A stretch of DNA of 64,000 bases from Siphlonurus alternatus. Its lineage: Eukaryota > Arthropoda > Insecta > Ephemeroptera > Siphlonuridae. Positions 13,040 through 33,536 of this stretch are shown in pieces; within the stretch, counting starts at the first letter, position 1; every line of letters begins with the position of its first letter. The notes beneath the pieces were generated by a model that made no database searches, was not told the origin of the DNA, and worked only from the letters and a program-made list of their open reading frames with translations. The position numbers and the translations under genes were made by a program. The stretch is from positions 36,652,203 to 36,716,202 of the forward strand of contig OX463779.1 of assembly GCA_949825025.1 (NCBI GenBank). The letters are read 5' to 3'.

Positions 13040-13385
13040 CTTGAAACCCCGAACTTTCCGAAACCCTAACTTGAGCGTTTCGCGGGCTCTTAATTCTGGA
13101 ACGGGGGCGGCCACGGCCTTAAAATTGCAAATCCATCCCGGCATTTGCCTGCGGCTGAGGGAAACGTGGAAACCTCAGCCAGGATGGACGCTACAGCTTT
13201 TGTTAATGAACCGGAAGTGCAATGGTCCAAAGCCAGGGGAACCACATAGTGGAAAAGCGTAACGTTTTACCCCTGGGTGGGAAACGTGGTTTTTGTTGAA
13301 AATGGTCACCCATCCAACTACTAACCACGCGCGGCGTTGCTTGATTTCGGTGATCTGACGAGACCCGGTCAAGCGCACACCTCCT
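13040..13385 (-). mobile_element. 5S-rRNA-derived SINE, diverged copy
   Basis: Read on the minus strand it has GATCACCGAAATCAAGC and GGTTAGTAGTTGGATGGG followed by a related body. Its tail (GCATTTGCCT, CTGAGGGAAACGTG) also appears in all three units near 7235, 9970 and 14540, so each unit carries a SINE-tail fragment too. Confidence 0.7.
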
Positions 13386-13804
13386 ATATATATATATTAT
13401 AAATACATACATATATGTAATATGTTATAAATAATAATATATATATATATTATAAAAATATAAAATTGGAATAAATATATATTAGAAAAAATAATAATGA
13501 CCCGGGGGGCCTATATATATTAATTATGTATTATCTGTTTGGAAAATTTATACAATATAATAACATATTTTTAAAATATTTGTAACTGCATGATATGCTC
13601 TAAAGTTTCGGTATATTGCATGCATGAATGACATCATTTTTCTATTGAAAACGATTTTTCATGGAATCCTTACAATAAGAAAACTTGAACTCCGGACAAT
13701 AATATTTGTTTAAATTTTGTTTAATGTTTAATTATATTATAAGTGACATGGATATTGCATCTTTCAATCATTACGTATTAACTTAAGTTAATGACATTTG
13801 CATG

Positions 13805-13973
13805 CAGGCGCGGATCCAGAAAAAAATTTCGGGGGGGGGGGGGGGGGCTGCCTTTATAAGGCCAATGTTAAAAAAAATTGGAGTGGGGGAAATGCCTATA
13901 TTGCCCATGTTAAATCCAAAATTTCAGGAGGGGGGGGGAGGCTGCAGCCCCCCCCCCCCTGGATCCGCGCCTG
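13805..13973. mobile_element. hAT-type MITE, full-length form, unit copy 3
   Basis: 169 bp, CAGGCGCGGATCCAG ends, G-run near 13830 and C-run near 13950, perfect 8-bp duplication TTTGCATG (13797-13804 and 13974-13981). Confidence 0.85.
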
Positions 13974-14338
13974 TTTGCATGTAAAAATTAATGCATGTAT
14001 ATCGTCTAATACAGTCAATATATTGAATATAACACGTGCAATTAAGTACGGGCTTAAATTAATTAATAGTAATATTTTTGTTCTAAATTATTTTATTATA
14101 TATATTTTCTTCCTGCATGTTTTTATTTTTCAAATAAAATTATTTTACTCAATTATTTGAAAAAGCCGGTGAGGAACTTGAGGAGGTACGTACGTGTCAC
14201 TTATGGCGCAGTGGTTTATATTAATTGGGTTTGACCGACCGCGATGTCAGATCACCAAACACGACAGCATGTGGCGAACGTCATGACAATTTAAACTAAA
14301 ATGTATAGCATCATGAATCTTCAATTCTGTGGCTGTGA

Positions 14339-14519
14339 CAGGCGCGGATCCAGGGGGGCGGCTGCAGTCCCCCAACCCCACCCCCCTGAAATTTTGAATT
14401 TAACATGGGCAATATAGAGTCTAGAGGCGTTTCCCCCACTCCATTTTTTTAACAACAGGAGGCCCCCCCCCCCCCCGCCCCCCCGAAATTTTTACTGGAT
14501 CTGCGCTTGCTGGCTGATA
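14339..14519. mobile_element. hAT-type MITE, second site, unit copy 3
   Basis: Same family; CTGGCTGA follows at 14520-14527. The left duplication is disturbed by a TG insertion (GTGGCTGTGA). Confidence 0.7.
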
Positions 14520-14927
14520 ATCAGAGGATGTCACGTTTCCCTCAGTCACAGCTAGGCAAATGCCGTGATGAGAATAATTGCATAAGGCCGTGGCTGCAAG
14601 AATATAATAACCTAGCTCGTTCTCAATGAGAGCCATGGTGAAACGTTCAAGTTTTTGGGTTTAATTCGGAAGGTGTTCGGAGTTTTTTGACTATATTAAT
14701 AAAAAGTATGTTATAGAGGTTTATCCAAATATTATATAGCTATTAGATATTAATTATATATATATATATAATATATATAGAGCTATAGTTAAGTATATAG
14801 AAGGATAGTGGCCATTGCATTTGTTCTATTTTTATAATTATAAGCCATTGTGAGCTCTAACAATGAGATATTAGAATGTGAAAATTTTAGTGACTTAATC
14901 AAAAGAAGGGGGATAAATATAATATAT

Positions 14928-14934
<7 letters not shown>

Positions 14935-14997
<63 letters not shown>

Positions 14998-14998
14998 T
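14935..14998. repeat. (TA)n microsatellite
   Basis: TA repeat with one AATA interruption inside unit copy 3. Confidence 0.9.
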
Positions 14999-15782
14999 AT
15001 AATATATTATATACCATGCGGCAATATTACCATCAGGATTCAGAAGTGCCATATATGGACGCGGACGTGTTGCAACGTATATATATTATGTAACTTTATT
15101 ATTTTTTCATACTTTATAATAATTATTTTGATAAGTCGAATCTAGAAGACATTTGATGAAAGCTATATGGAAACTGATCGGAATTTAAACAATTTAATAT
15201 GCAATTAAGTGCCTATATAATAAATATTACCGCAAATTTTTATAAATTGAATAAAAATTATAATTATTTAATTAAAAAAAATTAGTTTAAAGTACTAACT
15301 GTAAGTATAAAATAGTATAAAATAATTACAATAAAAAAAAATAATTATTTTTTATTATTGTTATTAATATTTTGAAAGTAATTAACACAATTAAATTAAA
15401 ATTTACTTCTATTTTTCCCTCTTTTATTTGAAAAGTGTTTTTCACCTTTTTTTAATTTAAAAAAACTACTACCAGGTGGCGAATTTGTAGGAATAAAGGG
15501 AACGAAAAGTGTCGTTCCCAATACCAAAAAAACACAAAAGGGCCCTTCTTGAAGAAAGTGTAGGGTAGGGTAGTGTAGGGAAGGGTAGGGAAGGGTAGTA
15601 AACGAGTATTGGGACACAGCCTTAGGGTCCATCGTATGCGCCCTACAAAAATGGCGTCGGTAGGGGACGAAAAAGGGAGCGAAGTAGGGGACGAAAAGTA
15701 TTGGGAAGCAAATTCAATATGGCGGAAGGTGATTTTTAGGGAAGGGTAGTAGACATAGTAGACGAGATAAGAGAATTGGGAC

Positions 15783-16253
15783 AGCGCCCTAGACTGCTAG
15801 CAGTCCCGGCAACGAGTCCCGGCAACGAGTCCCGGCTCCCGGCCAGCAGTCCCATCTCTCGGAAACTTATTCCGTTCCAGCTGTTTCTTGCTTTCTTGTA
15901 AAGTTTTGTAAACAAAGGAAACAAACAGATTGCAAATTGCAAAGATCTCGTGCATTTTGTATTTAATTATTATTATTATAGTTTTTACTGAACACTCTTT
16001 ACTCTTTGTATATAAAGAGAGGTTGTAAAAAAAAGTATACATCAAATAAGAACAGTATATATGCATAAAGAATATTAGATCTAATAAATCAATCTAATCT
16101 ATATCATACTGTACAGTATGCATATTAGATAAGTTTCACACTTAATTGTGTCAATCTGTCAAATTGCCAAATACCCGATATCTGTGATTTCTGTGTATAA
16201 TTCATCCAGAAATTAAGTGGTAAAATACGTAAATAGGCATATACAGTAATACA
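15783..16253. promoter_or_regulatory. Presumed 5' flank and promoter region of the THAP gene
   Basis: 470 bp between the transposon block and the THAP start codon. A GAGTCCCGGCAAC string is repeated three times near 15807-15840, then the sequence turns AT-rich. No clear TATA box. Promoter function is inferred only from position. Confidence 0.3.
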
Positions 16254-24817
<8,564 letters not shown>

Positions 24818-25817
24818 ACATCAAAATCTTTTATATCATAGATAAAATTCTTTAACTGAATTGTGATTGACCTTTAGCTGTGTGCTATGTGCTATTAAGT
24901 TTTTTCTTTAATATACTGTAGTTTAATGAACAATGTGCATTATTATATTTAAATGGAGAATATTGTGTTTTACATTTGACATGCCATCAAAGATGTTGGA
25001 GGCTTTTAAAAAATATATACTGTATACATATATTTTTTTACATTATTTTAAGACGCTTAAGATTTAAGATGTGTGCTTGCTATTATGTATGTATTTGTAA
25101 TTTCCATTAGAGTGTTCTGTTTATCTAAAGTCACCGCCAGGTATAAAAATTTTAATTTTTTATACAATTTTTATTACTTAAAAAAAAAACACATAATAAA
25201 ATATATCAAATTAAATTTGAAAAAAGTATATATTACTGTACACTTGCACAGTGATAAAAGTTCTCAGCTTTTCTTGAAAGTGTTTGAATTTTAAACTCAA
25301 AAAATTTGTGCAACACCTTATGTAAAAAATTTTATTTAAACTTTGTTAATTAAAGTAAATTTTGCCACAATTAATTGATTTGAGATCTTGCAAGTAGGTT
25401 GCATGTAAGATCGAATGTTGACTTGCTGATTTTTAATTGTTGTTTTAGTGTAAGAAATAGTACAAATTTTTATCTGAATTGCAATAAAATATTGCAGGCT
25501 TGAGACCATTCAAACTGTCTGAATGATCTCAATTATCATGACTTTCTAAAATCGAAAGGACTACAGTTTGCACTTGCTGTGATGCTAAGTGCTTAGCTTA
25601 ATATAACATATAAAAGTGATATATTTGATTAATTTAATATTTTATTGTACAAACTTTATGTTAATTTATGTTCGTTTGGACCAGAAATAATAATGTGTCA
25701 TTAGGTGAGTTTTCAAGAGGTCGATTGTTAATTTTTTACATCAGCTTTCGTGTTCCACCTTGGCGCCACAGTATAAAATAGCGATATTCAGTTCCATAGC
25801 AGCATTCACTCTTATAT
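24818..25817. other. 3' flank of the THAP gene, non-coding
   Basis: AT-rich with poly(A)/(T) runs. An AATAAA lies near 25483. I see no second gene. Small frames near 25073 lack coding character. Confidence 0.4.
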
Positions 25818-25860
25818 CCATAGACCCGAGTTTCGCCTTTTCCAAGGCTCATCAGTATGG
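25818..25860 (-). ncRNA. Type I hammerhead ribozyme motif, minimal stem III
   Basis: On the minus strand, in order: CCATA (stem I), CTGATGAG (core), CCTT-GGAA-AAGG (stem II, perfect 4 bp with tetraloop), CGAAA (core), C-TCGG-G (tiny stem III), GTC (cleavage triplet), TATGG (stem I partner). All catalytic core positions are present. This architecture with a nearly absent stem III is known from Penelope-like retroelements and some SINE-like satellites. A short hairpin (25877-25896) lies just 5' of it. No Penelope reverse transcriptase is visible nearby, so this is probably a terminal-repeat remnant. Self-cleavage is inferred. Confidence 0.7.
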
Positions 25861-26798
25861 CTCGTAAGAGGCTGCTACTGACTTCCGAAGCAGTCAGTTC
25901 GCAACTGATGAGAGACGGGAGAGAGCCCCGGCTTTTATTGCCAGCTTGCTTCCCCCACCTCTCACCATGATGTCACTCTGCTTCCCCATTGGTCGTGTTA
26001 CCAACGACTTTTAGAACTTAAAAAAAAAAAAATAAATAAATACTAGAGAGGTCGTGGTGCGGACCAACAGAGTAGCAAAGCAGACATTATACTGCATGGA
26101 TCTAAATAAAAACACACCTAAAAGCAATGTGTCATTACTCTCATTAGACTGTAAGTTTTGAATAAAACTGCATAATCATGTGAATAAGTATTATATGTTT
26201 AAAAAAAAATGTATACATATATGCAGTGTATCAAACCTTAAGTCTGGAAGTGACTTAAATGGTAGACGTTCAGCAGTTAAATTGTGTCAGTCTTCAATTT
26301 TTTCTCTGAATTAATTATGTATATTAATTAATAAAGTGCATGTGATAATATAATTGTTTTTTTTTTTTTTTTTTTTTTACATGAAAAAAACATAATAAAG
26401 TAAACAATTTTATTTTTTAAATAATTTATAGCAATATATCATATAGCCATGCACTTTATTATTCTTACAAAAAACCTTTAGTTAATTAATAGTTTCATTT
26501 AATTTAAAACTGCAGGGCTATTATACTTAATGATTTTATTATAGGCCAAAAAATAATATGTGCACTTTTAACATGTACCAGAACATGTATATACGTACAT
26601 TAATTTTACTGAAATTAAGTTCTAAAAAGTAAAAATTAATTAGAATAGAATATAATAATAATTATTTATTTGAATACTGCATATAGCAGTGTGGTCCCCA
26701 GTGGTGTAATGATCATGAGATCACATGACTCTCACAAGTCAGATTTATTTGTTTAAAATTTAGAGAGTTATAAAATCAGAGAGTTGTTGACAGTAAAA
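25861..26798. other. Non-coding stretch around the ribozyme
   Basis: Contains A-rich (near 26018) and T-rich (near 26357) tracts that could be retroelement tails. A TATAAAATA box lies in plus orientation at about 25771. No gene seen. Confidence 0.4.
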
Positions 26799-26809
26799 GC
26801 AGGAATCAG

Positions 26810-27537
26810 GGTTATTCTCCTATTGTTATCGGGTATATGCGCATCGGAAAAAGTGGATATTTTCACCGTCAGGGATACGTAACTCAATGTTAAAATCAAA
26901 TTTTTCGATACTTTTTCTGGAGCTCCAGAGGATTTACATTCTTAACCAAATGCACCTAGGGGTTTTAAAGGGCGAAAAGAACGAATTTTGAGACGATGGA
27001 GACATTCACTTAGTGAAATCATTGCTTTTGAAGCATTAAAAGTTGGACGCTTCTGATTGGCTGATCAGAGTTTGTTGATTTTTCAGTTGCAAATTCCTAT
27101 TGTTGAAATTTTGCGCTTGGGCCCTGTATAAATAATTAATATTTTTGAAATAAATAAATATAACAATTTATAACACTATTTTCTACCATTTATGATTTTT
27201 TAAATAATTTTCATAATATAAAAAGTCTTTTTTCAAATTAAATTATGGGCAAAAAGTGTTTTTTTTTATTGCAGCTCTCTGATTGGTTTAAAAGTGGATA
27301 TTCTTTAACCAATGAAATCACCTGAAAGTTCCAACAATTAAAATTTCAGCCAATTAGAAAAAAATCAACAACTTTATTTTGGCCAATCAGAGCAATTCCA
27401 AAATCCACTTTTAAGCCAATCAGAGCAATTCCAGTATCCACTTTTAGGCCAATCAGAATTCAGTATTTAGCGCCATAAGTCAGACAGGGGCGCCTATACC
27501 CCCTATTATAGGAGAATTATAGGAGAATAGCCCCATG
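26810..27537. mobile_element. Mutator-like MITE
   Basis: 728 bp. Ends GGTTATTCTCCTAT and, from the right, GGGGCTATTCTCCTAT. Perfect 11-bp direct repeat GCAGGAATCAG at 26799-26809 and 27538-27548; 9-11 bp duplications are typical of Mutator-like elements. Internally CCAATCAGAGCAATTCC repeats near 27399-27435. Confidence 0.65.
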
Positions 27538-27627
27538 GCAGGAATCAGAGAGATACTATAATATTAATGTCTCTGCTATATATATGTGCAGGAATTAATT
27601 TTATTAAATTTTAAACAGAAAAATTAA

Positions 27628-28083
27628 GGGTATAAAGATAACACGAACAATCGATTGTTGTTAGATCCCATTTGATTAACATGTAAACCTTAGCAACCTC
27701 ATAATGATTCTGAATTTTTTTTGAGAGACAGTTCTTGGCATTAAAAAAATATGGAGAAAATTTCAAAACAATCGGACGATCCAATTTTTTTAAATTAATT
27801 TATTTATAGTTTCGGTCTCCATGTGGGAAAGCTAGCTAGCCCTATACTGAAAATTTAAAAAATTCATTTAAAAAAATTGGATCGTCCGATTGTTTTGAAA
27901 TTTTCTCCATATTTTTTTAATGCCAAGAACTGTCTCTAAAAAAAAAATCAGAATCATTATGAGGTTGCTAAGGTTTACATGTTAATCAAATGGGACGTAC
28001 TATATACCAACAATCGATTGTTCGTGCAAAGTTCCTCTACGTAGAGGAACTTCTACGTAGAAGTTGTTCGTGTTATCTTACCC
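27628..28083. mobile_element. TTAA-flanked palindromic MITE
   Basis: Terminal repeat GGGTA(T)AAGATAACACGAAC; TTAA at 27624-27627 and 28084-28087. A small extra palindrome TTCCTCTACGTAGAGGAA sits near its right end. Confidence 0.75.
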
Positions 28084-28087
28084 TTAA

Positions 28088-28478
28088 GGTAGAGATAACG
28101 TCGAACAGCTGTTCGACGTAATCCCCTTTGATTAACATGTAAACCTTAGCAAATTGACAAAAATTCTGAAATTTTTTTGAGAGGCAGATATTAGTGCCTA
28201 AAAGCCATAGCAAAAGTTTCAAAAACTTTTAACGAGCCGATTTTTTTAAATTAATTTTTTAGTTTGGCTCTCCATAGGAAAGTCGTCCTATGCTGAAAAT
28301 TAAAAAAATTAATTAAAAAAAAAAAATCGGCTCGTTAAATCGTTTTGAAATTTTTCTATGGCTTTTAGGCACTAATATCTGCCTCTCAAAAAAATTTCAG
28401 AATTTTTGTCAATTTGCTAAGGTTTACATGTTAATCAAAGGGCATTACGTCGATCAGCTGTTCGGCGTTATCTCTACC
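28088..28478. mobile_element. TTAA-flanked palindromic MITE (GGTAGAGATAACG family), copy a
   Basis: Terminal repeat GGTAGAGATAACGNCGA. It shares TTAA 28084-28087 with the element on its left; right TTAA 28479-28482. A near-identical copy is in PDHA intron 4 at 44574-44962, and its last ~97 bp recur at 35761-35857. Confidence 0.8.
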
Positions 28479-29283
28479 TTAAACAAGGAGAATACGAGTC
28501 TACGTCAAAAGAACGAAAAATAAAAGAACGAAAACAATTTATACGAAAGGCATTAGAACGAAAACAAAAAGGACGAAAGTAATTTAACACGAAAACATTT
28601 TGTACGAAAATATAATTAACCGAAATGGAAAATGTGCGAATGCATTTATAACGAAACTTAAAAAGCACGAAAGCATTTACAGCGAAAACATTTTAGCCGA
28701 ATTCAATAATCACGAAAGCCATTTGGCCGATAGTTATTTGAACGAATTGAAAAACAACGAAAGTAAATTAGAACGAAAACATTTAAAACGAAATGAAAAA
28801 ATCACGGAAACAATTTGGCCGAAAGTTATTTGAACGAAAACATTTAAGACGAATAAAAAAATAACGAAAACAATTTGACCGAAAGTTATTTGAACGAAAA
28901 CATTTTAGACGAATCAAAAAATAACGAAAACAATTTGACCGAAAGTTATTTGAACGAAAGCATTTAAAACGAATGGAAAAATCACGAATACAATTTGAAC
29001 GAACGCTATTAATTGACCGAAATCAGAGACCCTGTAGGGTCTCTGGGGACCGAAAAAAAAAAAAAAAAAAAAAAAAAAACACCGATGAAGAAAAATATTA
29101 ATAAAAATTTATAACAGTAATTAAAAAAAAAATAATGTAAATTAAAACGAATGCAATAAAGAAGGATAATATATACAGAATACTGCAGACTGAGCCAGAA
29201 ATGGTGTTCCGAACCTATGCTAAAATTTGAGCATGTTAATTATTATAACTTTGAGCTAGAAATTTGTAATTTGTCATACGTAT
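28382..29283 (+). repeat. 902-bp direct repeat A, left of the LTR retrotransposon
   Basis: End of the TTAA MITE plus the left arm of a foldback element made of degenerate GAACGAAAACATTT-type units. It matches 35761-36663 nearly base for base; I saw only a 2-bp CT difference in the CAGAGACCC hairpin and a one-base poly(A) change. It stops exactly where the LTR begins. Confidence 0.85.
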
Positions 29284-31507
29284 TGTAACGCCCCCAAAAT
29301 TAGTGTTGCTTGATTTTAGACCTATACTGACCCATGAGCGGGGTATGTGACTCATAGTTGGTTGTTGGTGTCAGTATAGTCTAAAGTATTGAATTTGGTG
29401 TGTTACTAAAAACAATAATTACGCTAAACTTTGCTACCTATAGCTCACATCAGCCAAAACCTACTAGCATATGTGAAGAGATCTAACATATCATAGATGA
29501 CTCGATTCACAATGCTACATAAGCTGACTGGGAAAGGAAAATAGTTTAGGAATTATATACCAGAAAATACATTTAAGTCACTGTTTATTTTAAATTCTCG
29601 TATACAGATCAGTTTGATATTGTCAATTTTACCTGTAAAAATCATAACAATAATATCTGAAAAACATTACACTTGAGGTTGATCTTGAAGTAAGGGGAAA
29701 TTATATATTGAAGACACTCGCTGTATCACTCCACCGTAGACATCCATGAAGTTAAACACGATTTACTTGGTTCTCTTCTCAATCTTGATCACCTTATATA
29801 CTGTACCATGACCATGTGTAGCTACATAAATGGGCAAGCCCATAGTGTGCAATAGTTGCTACTGCCCTCGAAACATCAACGACACGACAGTATATTTGCT
29901 AGAGTGTAAGGAGAATCTTTTACTGCAGGGAAACCATCGTTGTAAAAATCGTATTCGCCGCTGTTGTCATGAAGTGGTGGTATTACTCTCAGCCAATCGT
30001 GTTTAAAATCATGTTGTATGCAATGGCTGTGTGTTATATGTGGTGTCACTGTATTACTCTGTAAAAATATTCTTGCTTGATTCCATCGGTGAAATGTTGT
30101 CCAGCTTGAATCCTAAACGTGGCAGACTTCTTTATTCTTCATGTAAGATATCGTAGCTTGTTTGCTCATCGACCGCTGAAAGAATGTAGTGAGCAGCTGT
30201 AAACTCGTGTAAGCTGGAAGAGAATTTTCCTGAAAAGTGTTGAGAGCTGTAAAGAGTAGTAAGCTGAAAGTGTAGAGAGCCGAAAGGTTTGAGAGTTGCA
30301 AGTGTAGAGCTGGAAAGAGTGTGTGTGTGGTCCGGCCGAAGCCGGCCGAGTGTGTCGCTCTATCTCTGAGCAAGCCTTTTATATCCTGGGAAACAATAGA
30401 ATATTTAGTAGTGGGGGACATCAGGCGGAGGGGAAGAGCACCGTGTGCAAAAAGCACGGCGGGGTAGTGTCGTGTGCAAAAGAGGGCGGGGTGCAGCTCC
30501 TCTTGCGGAATTTTACGTAACTTGTTATCCCACGAACGCCATCTGTGATGTTTTCCCTCAATTAAATATATATTATATAATATCCTTTTTTTGTTTATTA
30601 ATTTTTCCTGAAAACATAAATTAACCTGCAAATCTTTACATAATAATTATTTACCATAGTCCACAATAATTACATAATCATAGATTTTATACTGGACTTT
30701 GCATCATATATTTAATATAATATTTATTGACCAAGGAGCATAACATCTATAAAAGAAATATCTCAAAATACGATTTTAATTATTTTCATATTAAAATGAC
30801 GATACATAAGTCTGATGGACCAATAGAAATTATAATATATAATTATTTTACAGTTAAATAATAATTAAATGAAACCATGATAAACTTTATTTTATAATAC
30901 TTAATAATTATCAATATATTACATTTAGAATTTACTATATTTTTATTGCAATATTTTATTTAATAAGCTCCTAATTTACACCATGATACAAAATACAGGA
31001 CCCTTTAAAGTGTAAAATAATAACCAGCATAGCCATTTTTCGTACCTTCGTTTTCTTCAAGTAGACAGCGAAATCTTCATGCACAGATTTTATTATTATT
31101 ACGACACTGAAACCGTTAAAATATATACTCACATATTTGTATGATACATAAATAGATTGTATAACGAGTTTGGACGACTTAACATTGGTTTTAACCGCAT
31201 AAATAATGTAGTATGTTTAACTGACAAAATCACTGCCATTTTCAGCTTGCAAGCACAGATCAACGGGAGTCTCGTCTTCTCCTGACGTTCACGTGATTTC
31301 AATATAACTCCCAAGATTCCTTGAATTTCCTGTTTCCGGTAGCGTGGCACTTTTAAATACGCGGCTGCTATAGTTTTATAAAATAAAAACGCCATAACTG
31401 GCTTGTCAAAATATTAACATTATAAAAAAGTGTTGAAGAAAATTATAAGAGATTGATTTTTAACAACACGTTTAAATACGATCCGAATAAAATTGAGGGT
31501 CGTAACA
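29284..31507 (-). repeat. 3' LTR (element orientation)
   Basis: 2,224 bp; minus-strand TATAAAAGG box at 30383-30375. The 172-residue open frame in it has no recognisable domain and repeats, altered by a frameshift, in the other LTR, so it is not treated as a gene. Confidence 0.85.
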
Positions 31508-33536
31508 GTACCCCCCGTGAAAAATCAAGTCCCTATAATTTTTAATTAGTAGTAAAATTTAAATTAATAAATAACACATTAAAAATTTTAACAAATACAA
31601 AACAATGTCAGTCTTAAGTTGCAATAACTCATGTCAAAAATTTTATTCAAAAATATTTTCTCAGCATACACGCAGGACACGCAGGTAACAATGTATGGTC
31701 TTCCACAAATAAAATTGCTTCATCCTATAAATATTGCTTCTTGTACTCAAGAACTCCAACATGTGATACTTTTTACTCCTTACGTGTAGTGTTTGTATTT
31801 ATGTAATAATTGTATATTTTTTTTTTTTCTTTTTAGTTTTTATATTTTTTTTTTTATTTTTTTTTTTTACGTTTTTTGTTCGGTTTTGTGCGAGTGTGTT
31901 TTGTAGTTTCACCTGATGAACACCTAGCACCAACATCACAGAAATATCTTAACTTGCCTTGTATACTGACAACTTCACAGTTAAAAATATATCCGCAACC
32001 TCCGACTCCTTCATCTTGAGCCGCAATAATAAACATCATACATACACTCTGTAGGCTTGAGAGAACCTGTTAAAGAAACATCTCAGAAGATCTTTGTTGA
32101 CACACTCAATTATGTAACATTCCATGTAAGTTTCACTAATAATACATTGAATGTATGTAGCGGAACCCGCTGATCAATAGTTCCTTACATTACAATCATT
32201 CCAACTAGAAGATGACAAAAAGTAGAGCAGACATCGTACTTCCTGGGAATCCTCCACCTAAAAAAATTTTATCTGTAAACTATAAGCTGTTCATGGAAAT
32301 TTGAGTAGTACACCGATCTAAAACCTAAAAATTGCGCTGGATTTACAACTCTGCTAAGACTAAGACTCGTTACGTGTCCATGTAGAATAGCAGTGGGTTG
32401 ACTTCTCTTACGCTGAAAATGATCTTTCTTTTTTTTCTTCCGTAACTGACTTGATCTAGCTACATTGGGAGAGAAAAATAAAGAATGTGTTAAACAGCCA
32501 AGAATGAACGTGTAGAAAAAGCTTTCTGTAGCTTAACCTTGCTCCAAACTTGACGTCATGTAGGTGTAATTCTAACTCCAGTTTTTGTGCACTCCACTCT
32601 TCAAAAAGCAGGGACACAAACCAACAGTGAAGCTGCTAGCCATCTTGAGCTTTGAGGGCAAGCTACGGTTATACGTACTCCCCATGGTACCCATGGACCT
32701 TGGTGTAAAAAAAATATGCTGTTTTACTCTTCTGAGCTTTGAGGGCAAGCTACGGTTATACGTACTCCCCATGGCACTCATGGACCTTGTTTAAAAAAAA
32801 ATTCTGCAGGTCTTCATCCCTACACCAGGAGGAGAAGGCTGCATCTAAACCTAAATACTTGCAGGGAACTTGCTATCCCTCGAAAAGACTTGGCTAAAAT
32901 CTCCAGGTACACGCAAACCAGGATCACCCACTACCAGGGGTGCCTGCCAGCTGACAATAAGGTCCCAAATGTCATAGAGCCATTACGCATTCGCCTCCTT
33001 TTTTCCGCCACAACGGTGTCAGTCGATTCCCCTGCTCAGTCCGTCGAGCAGGCACTTTTTCAGCTACAAATGTATATTGCCGTCACATCCATGTGACATG
33101 GATGTGACGGACTTCATCCAGTCCATCAAATCGCATCTCCGGAAACCCATCGGAGTCACGAGGTTGCATCCATAACACATACTACATATTAATACTACAT
33201 ACTATATATACAAAAATATCGCAGATAAAAACATACTCTCCAGGCAGCAGAACCATACGCTTTCCATAACGCTGAAATGTACATCCTCGGCTTTACGTAA
33301 AACATCCAGAGAGCTATCACTCTCCCACTCACACATTATTTCCATCTTTACACTGAAAATATTGTTGGAATTATAACCTAGAAATTTGTGTAAACCTAGA
33401 AAATGAAAAACACAGAAGAAACGCTTTGACAAATCAATGACTGACTGTATACGAGTAAACAGTGTTCCCAGGCAAAATTTATGCAAAATGGTGTTTTTGT
33501 CAGTAAACTTTTTAATCCTGGACCTAGGCCCCCAAT
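31508..33536. other. Internal region of the LTR element, no coding capacity
   Basis: About 2 kb without any frame resembling gag, protease, reverse transcriptase or integrase on either strand. A roughly 90-bp tandem duplication (GAGCTTTGAGGGCAAGCTACG at about 32647 and 32737) is visible. Confidence 0.65.

Larger units (their letters stand above)
12077..15782 (+). mobile_element. TGTCCCAAT-ended composite unit, copy 3 (forward), with ~160-bp terminal inverted repeats
   Basis: Starts TGTCCCAATTCTC. The unit-like right end (TATTGGGACA) falls at 15616 and is followed at once by about 160 bp (15623-15782) that are the reverse complement of the first 160 bp (12077-12237). The outer element therefore has long terminal inverted repeats. 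It contains hAT MITEs at 13805-13973 and 14339-14519, a different SINE copy (13040-13385) and no transposase. The SINE site filled in copies 1 and 2 is empty here (GTATATCGTCTAATACAG). Confidence 0.65.

Noticed and set aside
25905..25912. A second CTGATGAG on the plus strand near the ribozyme
   Set aside because: No CGAAA box or stem II follows it, so it does not complete a hammerhead.
28490..29010. Regularly spaced CGAAAAC units that could suggest a CRISPR array
   Set aside because: Units are degenerate, period is irregular and very short, and the tract is the arm of a foldback element in a eukaryotic genome.
30113..30631. 172-residue minus-strand frame
   Set aside because: Lies in the LTR; the other LTR copy has it broken by a 2-bp difference, and no domain is recognisable.
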